5,959 nucleotides of DNA from Clostridiales bacterium (GCA_031263625.1 JAISFK010000364.1:1-5959), one strand, 5' to 3'. Counted from the stretch's first letter, positions 1 to 5,959 are shown. Numbers and translations are program-made. The notes: a model not told the origin generated them from the letters alone.

Positions 1-20
1 TCGCCGGGCGCCCGCCCGCT
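1..20. other. 3' flank of the operon end, no confident feature
   Basis: Twenty bases downstream of the NifK-like stop. They contain the palindrome cgggcgcccg (4-13), but the hairpin has no loop and no U-run is visible, so a terminator cannot be called. Whether the operon continues beyond position 1 cannot be told. Confidence 0.3.
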
Positions 21-1295
21 CTAGTAGTGGTTGTACATGTCCTCCATCAGCGATATGCAGCCGCGCGTGCCTATGTGCGACTTGTTCAGGATCTCCTTGT
101 CGAGGCACGGCGAGGAGACGGTGACGAAGAAAGCGTCCAGCGCCCTGGCGACGTCCTTCTCGTATGTGCTCCCCAGCAGCAGCGTGGCGCGCCCCTGGTA
201 GCCCATCGCGATCTTCTCGATCAGGTACACGTCGTTCTCGAAGTAGACGTCGGCCTTCCTGCCGCACTCCAGGGCCTTGATCCGCGCCTCGATCTCCGGC
301 CTCGCCCTCTCCGGCGCGCTGTCCGTGAACACGACGGCCAGCGGGATGTGCCCGTAGTCGTTCGTCAGGAAGCGGGCTATGCCCAGCGCCGAATTGCTCT
401 CGCCCACGAGGATGTAGCGGTGGCGCTCGAAATTGCCCATGAGCGAGTCGAAGTACTCGTATGCGTAGCGCTGCTCGTCGGCGACGACCCGCTCCGCCAG
501 ATCCCCGCCGAGCCCCAGGCGCCCGGCCACCTCGCGCACGAACTCGCCGACGTCGGTGGGGCCTATGGGCATGCCGGGCCAGCGCATCGCGGGGATCCCG
601 AACTCGCGCTCGTAATAGGCGTCCAGGTTCTTGCACATCCACGGGGAGACGTTGACGTTCAGCGCCGCGTTCCCCGAATCTTTCAGCTGCTGCACGCCGT
701 CCCTGCGGATGAAGAACGTGTTCAGCCTGAGCCCCAGCCGCCCGAACAGGCGCTCCAGCTCCTCTAGGTCGCCGCGCAGCGTCATGTCCTGGCTGGGCGC
801 CTGGCCGTAGAGGTTGACGAGCCGCGCGTCCGTCTCCGTCTTTTTGGCCAGCTTTTTCACGACCTCCATCATGGCGGCCTGGTAGCCGAAGTACGTGTCC
901 CCCTTGAAGCCGGCCACGTCCACGCTGATCAGCGGCCAGGGGCTGTCCTCGAACTCCCTGAGCACCGCCTTCACGTCGTCCCCGTTGATCCCCATCGTGC
1001 AGCCGGTCAGGACCGCGTAAAGCTCGCCGTCCATGACGTCCAGGCTGCCCCTTATGGTTTCCCTCAGCCTGTCGGCCCCGCCGAATATCACCTCGCTCTC
1101 GTAGGTGTTGGAGCTGGGCATGCCGTGGTAGCCGCCGAGGTAGTACAGGTTCGTCTGCACCGCGGCCTGCATGCTGCAGCCGGGCCCCGCGTGGAGAATG
1201 GGGATCCCCTTGTACAGGTTGCCGATGACGTCCACCGCCCCGTTGAGGGAGCACAGGATCCTTGGGCGCTCGACGCACGTTTTCGCTCCAGTCAT
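21..1295 (-). CDS. NifK-like beta subunit of a nitrogenase-like oxidoreductase
   Basis: A 424-residue protein of the nitrogenase component 1 superfamily, presumed to pair with the alpha subunit encoded just upstream and to hold half of an Fe-S (P-type) cluster that relays electrons in the cytoplasm. Three cysteines fit the NifK P-cluster pattern: Cys15 (ILCSLNG, like NifK Cys70), Cys40 (HAGPGC, like Cys95) and Cys99 (TGCTMGINGDD, like Cys153, followed by the superfamily GDD motif). Near residue 130 the GFKGD motif puts Asp133 about where NifK has Ser188. The C-terminus (IGTRGCISLMEDMYN) matches the usual end of the family. The ATG is preceded by GGAGGT with an 8-base gap and overlaps the alpha-subunit stop as ATGA, so the start is firm and translation is probably coupled. 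The length is short for NifK but usual for nitrogenase-like and NifN-type subunits. NifN is the main alternative; the D-type features of the partner argue against it. Superfamily membership is near certain, the substrate is unknown. Confidence 0.9.
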   Translation of the reverse strand: MTGAKTCVERPRILCSLNGAVDVIGNLYKGIPILHAGPGCSMQAAVQTNLYYLGGYHGMPSSNTYESEVIFGGADRLRETIRGSLDVMDGELYAVLTGCTMGINGDDVKAVLREFEDSPWPLISVDVAGFKGDTYFGYQAAMMEVVKKLAKKTETDARLVNLYGQAPSQDMTLRGDLEELERLFGRLGLRLNTFFIRRDGVQQLKDSGNAALNVNVSPWMCKNLDAYYEREFGIPAMRWPGMPIGPTDVGEFVREVAGRLGLGGDLAERVVADEQRYAYEYFDSLMGNFERHRYILVGESNSALGIARFLTNDYGHIPLAVVFTDSAPERARPEIEARIKALECGRKADVYFENDVYLIEKIAMGYQGRATLLLGSTYEKDVARALDAFFVTVSSPCLDKEILNKSHIGTRGCISLMEDMYNHY

Positions 1296-3073
1296 GCCGC
1301 CGCACCTCCGTCCGGCTTCCGGCCGCCCGCGCGGCCCGCCTCGGCCAGCTCGCTCGCTCCGGCCAATTCCCCCGCCGCATCCAATTTGCTCGATTCGCCC
1401 GATTCAGCCAGCTCGCTCGCTCCGGCCGATTTGCCAGCTTCGGCCAGTTCACTCGCTCCGGCCAGTTTCCCAGCTTCGGCCAGCTCGCCCGCTCCGGCCA
1501 ATTTCCTCGCCGCGTTCAATTCGCCCGATTTGCCCGATATATCCAATATGCGCTCTCCTATTTCGCTCCCGCTTTCGCCCCCGCCTCCGTCGCCGCCGCC
1601 CTCGTCCTCCGGGAACTCCATGTATTTGAAGGCGTCCTCCAGATACCAGCTCTCGCGGAACGGGGGCGACGCGAAGTTCTTCAGCTTGGCGTTGAAGTTG
1701 TTGTTGTCCAGCGCGTCCTCAAGCTTGCGACCGAGGTACAGTACTCCCCTGTAGCCGAACGTCGGGCGCTTGCCGTCCAGGATGTGCGTCGTGGGCAGCC
1801 CCAGCCGCGACACCCAGTTGGCCATGCCGATGAACACGTCCGGCCTGAATTTCTTTATCAGGTTGATCTGCTCGTATGGCTGCATGTCCGCGACGTTTAT
1901 GAGAAAATCGCTCCCGTGGTATTCCTCCAGCCGCTCGAAGTCCGGCACGTATGCCTTCTCGTAGTACGGGGCGTGCATGCACAGCAGCTTCATGCGGTAC
2001 TCGCCCATGATGGTGGCGGCCGCGAGCCCGCGCCCCGTGCCCGCCGTTATGCACACCTTGAGCCCGTCCGTCTTCTGCCTGATCCTGCCAATCTCCCCCT
2101 CGACCTCGGCCCGCTCGCGCGCGATGAACGCCTCCGCCTCCGCCTCCCGGCCCGCCAGCCCCGCTATGGCCCGCAGCCACCGGTCCGTGCTGTCCGAGCC
2201 GATCGGCATGCACGTGACGACATACGGCGCGCCGTAGCGCTCCTTCAGGAACGCCATGTACTCGTCGCCGAATATCTGGCACACGGAGATGTTGTACTCC
2301 GCGGCCGGTATGCGCATGATGTCGCCGTAGGATGCGTTGAACGGCAGGATGTTGGCGTCCAGCCCGATCGCGCGGAGCATCCGCTTCATCTCCCGCTGGT
2401 CGGCGAAGCTCAGGGAGTGCGTCGCGAACAGGTTGATCAGCCCCTCCTGCCGATCGGGGCGCGCGTCCCCGATGACGTAGTTCTGCAGCGCGGACAGGGC
2501 CAGGTCGTAGCCCGTGGCGTGGTTCCGCGACTTGAAGCCCTCGCAGTGAACCGGGGCGAACACGGTGCCGGGGTATTCCTCCCGCAGCCTGTCCGCCACC
2601 ATGTCGATGTCGTCGCCGATGATCGCGGACGCGCAGGATGCCAGCAGGAACACGATCTTGGGATTGTGCCGGGCGACGGCTTCCCGCGCCGCGTCCTCCA
2701 GGCGCTGCTCGCCGCCCAGGATGACCTCCTTCTCGCCCAGCGCGCTGGAGAAGATCCGGCTGCTCAGCCCGCTCTCGTCGCCCATGTGGCGCCTGTACAC
2801 GTTGATCCGCTCGAGCGTGCCCAGGCTGCCGCACGCCGCGCACCCGTATGGCGCGTGTATGATCATCGCGGAGTCCTGTATGCTGGCCAGCGCGTTCACG
2901 CTGTTCACCTGCACGCACTGTATGCCCTGCTCGAACGTGCGGCGGGCGCTCCGCAGGCAGCCCCTGCCCGCCCTGTCGCGCAGGTGCCCCGCCTCGCCCG
3001 CCTGCGCGTCCGTGAAGCCGGCGCGCGTGTCGCGTATCTTGTCCTGTATAGCCTTTGCCGCTGCATTTGCCAT
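1292..3073 (-). CDS. NifD-like alpha (catalytic) subunit of a nitrogenase-like oxidoreductase
   Basis: A 593-residue protein; residues 1-488 form a nitrogenase component 1 domain and the rest is an added tail. P-cluster-type cysteines are Cys53 (GIQC), Cys78 (HAPYGC, with an extra Cys81) and Cys147 (LASCASAIIGDD). Cys265 (ISVCQIFGDEYM) and His430 (LPTTHILDGK) sit where NifD has the cofactor ligands Cys275 and His442, so a metal cofactor is likely bound here. The HCEGF motif at 176-180 aligns without gaps to NifD, placing His185 at Gln191 and Tyr189 at His195, the residue important for N2 reduction. N2 is therefore an unlikely substrate; methylthio-alkane reductase (MarD) or an undescribed group fits better. 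NifE is less likely because it lacks the His442 equivalent. After a Gly/Asp/Glu linker (about 493-500) comes a 12-residue Ala/Gly/Leu/Glu repeat (about 522-578). The ATG at 3073 was chosen; a GTG at 3088 would add five residues but has GGAAGG directly abutting it. Neither start has an ideal ribosome binding site. Alignments were made by eye. Confidence 0.88.
   Translation of the reverse strand: MANAAAKAIQDKIRDTRAGFTDAQAGEAGHLRDRAGRGCLRSARRTFEQGIQCVQVNSVNALASIQDSAMIIHAPYGCAACGSLGTLERINVYRRHMGDESGLSSRIFSSALGEKEVILGGEQRLEDAAREAVARHNPKIVFLLASCASAIIGDDIDMVADRLREEYPGTVFAPVHCEGFKSRNHATGYDLALSALQNYVIGDARPDRQEGLINLFATHSLSFADQREMKRMLRAIGLDANILPFNASYGDIMRIPAAEYNISVCQIFGDEYMAFLKERYGAPYVVTCMPIGSDSTDRWLRAIAGLAGREAEAEAFIARERAEVEGEIGRIRQKTDGLKVCITAGTGRGLAAATIMGEYRMKLLCMHAPYYEKAYVPDFERLEEYHGSDFLINVADMQPYEQINLIKKFRPDVFIGMANWVSRLGLPTTHILDGKRPTFGYRGVLYLGRKLEDALDNNNFNAKLKNFASPPFRESWYLEDAFKYMEFPEDEGGGDGGGGESGSEIGERILDISGKSGELNAARKLAGAGELAEAGKLAGASELAEAGKSAGASELAESGESSKLDAAGELAGASELAEAGRAGGRKPDGGAAA
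1304..1309 (-). promoter_or_regulatory. Ribosome binding site of the NifK-like gene
   Basis: GGAGGT on the minus strand, 8 bases before the ATG at 1295. It lies inside the last codons of the NifD-like gene. Together with the ATGA overlap it supports coupled translation and roughly equal amounts of the two subunits. Confidence 0.8.
1341..1511 (-). repeat. 36-bp tandem repeat coding for the C-terminal tail of the NifD-like protein
   Basis: Three contiguous 36-bp units at 1404-1439, 1440-1475 and 1476-1511 share the plus-strand pattern tcRgccagYtcRcYcgctcc followed by ggccRattt or a close variant. A fourth unit begins at 1341 and is separated from the others by an extra 27 bp. The period is a multiple of three, so the reading frame holds: each unit encodes 12 residues of the type ELAEAGKLAGAS. 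The repeat lies entirely downstream of the conserved nitrogenase-like domain, so it looks like a slippage-driven addition to the gene end. Confidence 0.85.
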
Positions 3074-3245
3074 TGCCTTTGCAACCACCCTTCCGCGCTT
3101 TGTCTGTATCGCGATTTGTCTATTTGCCTATACCGCGTATTTACCTTTACCTATATCGCGTATTTGTCTGTATGCTCTGTATCGCGCATCTGTCTGTATG
3201 CTCTGTATCGCGCATCTGCCTATATGCTCTGTATCGCGCATCTTC
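3074..3245. repeat. Intergenic repeat tract between the ATPase and NifD-like genes (26-bp tandem array)
   Basis: No gene is supported here. Units of 26 bp start at 3171, 3197 and 3223 with the shared plus-strand core tatgctctgtatcgcgcatc and run up to the ATPase stop codon (TAG, 3248-3246). Degenerate relatives such as tatcgcgtatttgtctg and tataccgcgtattt fill 3105-3170. The tract is clearly richer in A and T than its surroundings. There is no spacer structure, so it is not CRISPR. A promoter or regulator site for the NifD-like gene could lie here, but I see no convincing -35/-10 pair. The last residues of the ATPase (IYTI) are encoded at the edge of the array. Confidence 0.75.
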
Positions 3246-4001
3246 CTATATCGTGTAAATGTAGTCCTGCGGGACGATCCGCGCCAGAAACTGCTTCGTC
3301 CTCTCGTTCTTTGGCCTGCCGAATACCTCGGCGGGCGGGCCGGCCTCGACCACCAGCCCCTCGTCCAGAAATATGACCTGGCTGGCCACGTCCTGCGCGA
3401 ACGACATCTCGTGGGTTACGACGATCATGGTGATCCCCCTCTGGGCGACCTTCTTGATGAGCTCCAGCGTCTCGCCCACGAGCTCCGGGTCCAGCGCCGA
3501 CGTCGGCTCGTCGAACAGGATGACGTCGGGCGAGAGGGCCACGGCCCTGGCGATGCCCACGCGCTGCTGCTGCCCGCCGGAGAGGTTGACCGGGTAGTAG
3601 TCCGCCCGGTTCGAGAGGCCCACCCACTCCAGGATCTCCAGCGCGATCTCGCGGGCCTCGCCCTTGGGCTTCCTCTGCACGACGGTCAGCCCCTCCGTGA
3701 CGTTCTCCAGCGCGGTCTTGTTCTGGAACAGGCTGTAGTTCTGGAACACGAAGGCGCTCCTTCTGCGGATCGCCAGAATCTCACGCTTGTGGCACTTCTT
3801 CATATCGACCGAGAGATCGCCGATGGTCAGCGCCCCCTCGTCGGCCTTCTCCAGAAAGTTGATGCAGCGCAGGAGCGTCGTCTTGCCGGAGCCGGACGGG
3901 CCGATGACGACCGTGACGCCCCCCTGCCCGACCTCCATGGACACGCCTTTCAGGATTTCCGATTTTCCGAAGCTTTTCCGCACGTTCTCCAGCTTGATCA
4001 T
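3246..4001 (-). CDS. Polar amino acid-type ABC transporter ATP-binding protein
   Basis: A 251-residue ATPase of the GlnQ/HisP/TcyC class that hydrolyses ATP on the inner face of the membrane to drive the two permeases encoded upstream. The motifs are complete: Walker A GPSGSGKT at 34-41, Q-loop Gln87 in FVFQNYSLF, signature LSGGQ at 140-144, Walker B VILFDE at 160-165 directly followed by PTSALD, and the switch His197 in VVTHEMSF. The length is typical for the class. The start at MIKLENV is where the family normally begins and has GGGAG four bases upstream. The frame stays open upstream to a GTG at 4295, and two more in-frame ATGs (4043 and 4085) lie in a 42-bp repeat that copies this start region, so longer forms with 14 or 28 extra residues are possible. 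The gene lies downstream of both permeases and upstream of the NifD-like gene. Family assignment to polar amino acid uptake is strong; cystine or another sulfur amino acid is only one possible substrate. Confidence 0.93.
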   Translation of the reverse strand: MIKLENVRKSFGKSEILKGVSMEVGQGGVTVVIGPSGSGKTTLLRCINFLEKADEGALTIGDLSVDMKKCHKREILAIRRRSAFVFQNYSLFQNKTALENVTEGLTVVQRKPKGEAREIALEILEWVGLSNRADYYPVNLSGGQQQRVGIARAVALSPDVILFDEPTSALDPELVGETLELIKKVAQRGITMIVVTHEMSFAQDVASQVIFLDEGLVVEAGPPAEVFGRPKNERTKQFLARIVPQDYIYTI

Positions 4002-4098
4002 GGCACTCCCGTCCGTCCTCTCGCCCGCCCTTCCGCTGATCATGGCACTCCCGTCCGTCCTCTCGCCCGTCCTTCCGCTGATCATGGCACTCCCGGCC
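3995..4098 (-). repeat. 42-bp repeat duplicating the ATPase translation start
   Basis: Two units at 3995-4036 and 4037-4078 differ at a single base (c or t in the tcgcccgYcc stretch). A third, truncated copy begins at 4079 and matches for 17 bases before diverging. In the sense of transcription every copy carries GGGAGTGCCATGATC, that is a ribosome binding site, a 4-base gap, a start codon and the next codon. The period is 14 codons, so the three ATGs (4085, 4043, 4001) are in one frame and could give N-termini differing by 14-residue steps. Confidence 0.88.
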
Positions 4099-4295
4099 GC
4101 CATCCCGCCTGCCCTTCTGCCCTGTCCTCCCGACTGTCCCTGCCTTTGCGCCCGCGCCGCGCCCTCACGCGCACTGCCGCCCGCGCCGTGCCGCGCATGT
4201 TTCGCGCCACCGGCCTGCTTGCCCGGCCCGCCCCCTGCTTGCCGCGCTCCCCCTGCTACCGCCTTGCTGGCCACCTCCCGCATACGCCGCGCCAC
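4099..4295. other. GC-rich low-complexity spacer between permease and ATPase
   Basis: Lies between the permease stop (TAG, 4298-4296) and the repeated ATPase start. The minus strand is open in the ATPase frame, but the translation is a Gly/Ala/Arg/Lys/Gln-rich string with no relation to ABC ATPases, and the GTG at 4295 has no ribosome binding site. It is best read as expanded intergenic DNA, less likely as a translated disordered extension. No RNA gene, promoter or terminator was recognised. Confidence 0.6.
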
Positions 4296-5006
4296 CTATT
4301 TCAGGACGATCCCGCGCCTGTACTTCCCGACGTTGCGCTCGATGGCGAGGAACAGCCGGGAAAACCCGAAGCTCAGCGCCTCGTAGAGCAGCGCGATCAC
4401 GAAGAACGCCTCCAGGAACTGGTAGCTGGGGCTCGCCAGCGTGTACGCCATCCCGGTGATCTCCACGACGCTGGCGTAGTAGGCCAGCGTGGAGCTTTTC
4501 ACGAGGCCCACGAACAGGCCGCCCAGGTTGGGGATCGCCACGACGATGGCCTGCGGCAGGACTATGCGGCGGTACGCCTGCACGGCCGTCATCCCCACGC
4601 TTCTCGCCGCCTCCATCTGGTCGTGGGATACGGCCGACAGGCTCGATCGGAACACCTCGGACGCGAAAGCCGACTCCGAGAGGCTCATGGCGATGATGGG
4701 GTAGATTACGTTCCTGTTCCCCGCCGCCACGGCGACGTCCAGGCCGTGCTCGTACCTGTAGAACGCGATGAACGTCGGTATGGCGTAGTATATGAAAAAC
4801 ATGATGATGACCAGCGGCACCGACCGCAAAAACGAGACGTACACGGAGAGGGCCTGCGACAGCCCCCTGACCCGGTGCGCGCGGGCGAGCGCGATGGCGA
4901 ACCCGGCCGCCCATCCCAGCGCCGCCGAGGCGAATGTGATGAGCAGCGTGTTTTTCACCGCCGGCAAAAGCGCCGGGAGCATTTCAAGAATAAAGCCCAC
5001 GTCCAT
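4296..5006 (-). CDS. Polar amino acid-type ABC transporter permease
   Basis: A 236-residue integral membrane permease of the His/Glu/Gln/Arg/opine class, similar in kind to TcyB/TcyM/YecS. It forms half of the membrane channel, with the other permease as the likely partner. Hydrophobic segments appear around residues 13-43, 56-82, 101-124, 152-172 and 198-222. The cytoplasmic EAA loop, which docks on the ATPase, is at 132-153 (EAARSVGMTAVQAYRRIVLP). SFLRSVPLVII at 58-68 matches the conserved R-G/S-x-P segment of the family. The ATG is preceded by AAAGGAG with an 8-base gap, so the start is well supported. Two different permeases in one operon suggest a heteromeric channel. The substrate cannot be read from the sequence. 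Confidence 0.93.
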   Translation of the reverse strand: MDVGFILEMLPALLPAVKNTLLITFASAALGWAAGFAIALARAHRVRGLSQALSVYVSFLRSVPLVIIMFFIYYAIPTFIAFYRYEHGLDVAVAAGNRNVIYPIIAMSLSESAFASEVFRSSLSAVSHDQMEAARSVGMTAVQAYRRIVLPQAIVVAIPNLGGLFVGLVKSSTLAYYASVVEITGMAYTLASPSYQFLEAFFVIALLYEALSFGFSRLFLAIERNVGKYRRGIVLK

Positions 5007-5372
5007 TGGCGGCTCTCCTTTCGTGTCGCGCTATACCGTCATGCCTGCGCCAGCCAGGGCTTGCGCCTGCCCGCGCCTGTGCGCCGCCGCGCCCATCGCG
5101 CCATCGTCACGCTGTCGCGCCTGCGTACTTGTGCGCCGCCGCGCCCATCGTCACGCTGTCGCGCCATGCGGGTCGCACGGGCCGCGCCCCTCGCGCCGGG
5201 GCCTGCGCCTGCCCGCGCGCGCTTCCGTTCAGCCGGCTTCCGGCCCGCCGCGCCGCCGGCTCGCCCGCGCTTCCGGCTTGCCCGCGTTCGCGCCCCTTCC
5301 GGCTTGCCCTCTCGCCCGCCTGCCCGCGCACGCGCCAGTCAGGGCTTGCGGCTGCCCGCGCCCTCCCCGCTT
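5007..5372. repeat. 366-bp GC-rich spacer with several direct repeats
   Basis: No gene is supported between the two permeases. Direct repeats seen on the plus strand are: a 30-bp pair at 5048-5077 and 5333-5362 with two mismatches (core agggcttgcg, then ctgcccgcgcc); an exact 21-bp pair at 5078-5098 and 5130-5150; an exact 21-bp pair at 5101-5121 and 5145-5165; and ttccggcttgccc at 5271-5283 and 5297-5309. Apart from the ribosome binding site at 5015-5021, nothing regulatory could be identified. Such a gap is unusually long inside an ABC transporter operon. Confidence 0.75.
5015..5021 (-). promoter_or_regulatory. Ribosome binding site of the second permease
   Basis: AAAGGAG on the minus strand, 8 bases before the ATG at 5006. 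It is the best-formed site in the operon together with that of the NifK-like gene, and it fixes the permease start after the long repeat-filled spacer. Confidence 0.8.
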
Positions 5373-5959
5373 CTAGCCCGCCGGCGCCTTCCTGCCCTTC
5401 GCGTACATGCGCTCCGCGCGCCTGGTCGCCTGCTCCAGCAGCAGGCAGACCGCCCAGAACACGGCGGCGATCCCAAGATACAGCTCGGCGCGGTTGAGGC
5501 CGTACAGATTGTTGCTGATCAGCTTCGCCTTCCCGAATATGTCCACGGCCCCGATGGAAAAGGCCAGGGACGTGGACTTGAATATGCCGATCACGTTGTT
5601 CCCTAGGACGGGGATGGCCACGCCGAACGCCTGCGGGAGAATGATCCGCCGAAATGCCGCGAACCCGCCCATGCCCACGCTGTACGCCGCCTCCCACTGG
5701 CCCCTGTCAACGGCCAGGAACGCCGAGCGCATCATCTCGGCGATGTTCGCCGCCGAGGAAAGGGCCAGCGCGGCTATGACGAACGAATCCTTGCTCCACC
5801 GGCTGGAGTCGATCCCGGCCTTCCTCAGATACAGCGGCATGACAAAATACAAGATGAAAATGAGCACGAGCATGGGCATCCCGCGCATGAAAGCGATGTA
5901 GAAGTTCGCCGCGGCGATCAGCGCCCTGCGCTTCGAGAGCGCCATGCAGGCTATCAGCA
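5373..5959 (-). CDS. Polar amino acid-type ABC transporter permease (5' end outside the window)
   Basis: The frame runs off the window edge. The Met at 5945 is preceded by in-frame Leu-Ile-Ala-Cys codons and is probably internal, because the first membrane segment of the family is missing before it. Numbered from that Met, the rest has 190 residues. FMRGMPMLVLIF at 19-30 matches the conserved R-G-x-P-x-L segment, and the EAA loop is at 85-106 (EAAYSVGMGGFAAFRRIILP). Membrane segments are visible around 22-38, 54-76, 106-130 and 152-172, and the end is basic (RRAERMYAKGRK). It is similar in class to the 4296-5006 permease but clearly different in sequence, so the two probably form a heterodimer. 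A substrate-binding protein gene often lies upstream in such operons and would be outside the window. The stop is TAG. Confidence 0.92.
   Translation of the reverse strand, partial: LIACMALSKRRALIAAANFYIAFMRGMPMLVLIFILYFVMPLYLRKAGIDSSRWSKDSFVIAALALSSAANIAEMMRSAFLAVDRGQWEAAYSVGMGGFAAFRRIILPQAFGVAIPVLGNNVIGIFKSTSLAFSIGAVDIFGKAKLISNNLYGLNRAELYLGIAAVFWAVCLLLEQATRRAERMYAKGRKAPAG

Noticed and set aside
1..20. Rho-independent terminator after the NifK-like gene
   Set aside because: The palindrome has no loop and no T-run follows within the window.
21..3073. Canonical N2-fixing nitrogenase NifDK or the NifEN scaffold
   Set aside because: The His195 and Gln191 equivalents are replaced, which argues against N2 fixation, while the His442 equivalent is kept, which argues against NifE. 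The importer neighbours are also atypical.
3171..3245. CRISPR array
   Set aside because: The 26-bp units are directly adjacent with no unique spacers and no cas gene is present.
1262..3376. Very long open frame on the plus strand opposite the NifD-like gene
   Set aside because: It lies antisense to a clearly conserved gene, its translation is an Arg/Ala/Val-rich string with no recognisable domain, and such frames are common in GC-rich DNA.
3246..4295. ATPase extended to the GTG at 4295 (349 residues)
   Set aside because: The extra 98 residues are Gly/Ala/Arg-rich and partly 14-residue repeats, the GTG lacks a ribosome binding site, and the family starts at the MIKLENV position.
2565..5606. 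About 1000-codon open frame on the plus strand
   Set aside because: It runs across three antisense genes and all the repeat spacers, and its composition is low-complexity. It is a shadow of the coding strand.

Overview
The window is GC-rich bacterial DNA. All supported genes lie on the minus strand, so transcription runs from the high coordinates to the low ones. Five genes are visible in this order: an ABC permease whose N-terminus is cut by the window edge (5959-5373), a second ABC permease (5006-4296), their ATPase (4001-3246), a NifD-like alpha subunit of the nitrogenase component 1 superfamily (3073-1292) and a NifK-like beta subunit (1295-21). The layout reads as one operon in which a polar-amino-acid-type importer (cystine/glutamine class) feeds a nitrogenase-like reductase. 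A nitrogenase-like enzyme implies an anaerobic or microaerobic bacterium. The taxon cannot be fixed from this sequence; a GC-rich anaerobe in Bacillota or Synergistota is a guess.

The two enzyme genes overlap by ATGA (1292-1295). By eye, the alpha subunit keeps three P-cluster-type cysteines and both cofactor ligands of NifD (Cys275 and His442 equivalents). The residues matching NifD Gln191 and His195 are His and Tyr. The beta subunit also keeps three P-cluster-type cysteines. This points to a catalytic D/K pair that probably does not reduce N2. A methylthio-alkane-reductase-like enzyme or another uncharacterised group is more likely. The NifH-like reductase, NifB-like cofactor enzyme and substrate-binding protein that would complete the system are not in the window.

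The second striking property is repetition at the gene boundaries. A 36-bp array codes for a low-complexity tail at the end of the alpha subunit (1341-1511). A 26-bp array fills the gap between the alpha subunit and the ATPase (3171-3245). A 42-bp array at 3995-4098 copies the ribosome binding site and start codon of the ATPase, in frame. The 366-bp gap between the permeases (5007-5372) is GC-rich and carries several direct repeats, including a 30-bp pair near its two ends. The conserved domains themselves look free of such repeats.

Reading the system as a whole is inference: the importer probably brings in a small amino-acid-like or organosulfur compound, and the nitrogenase-like enzyme reductively cleaves it or a derivative of it.
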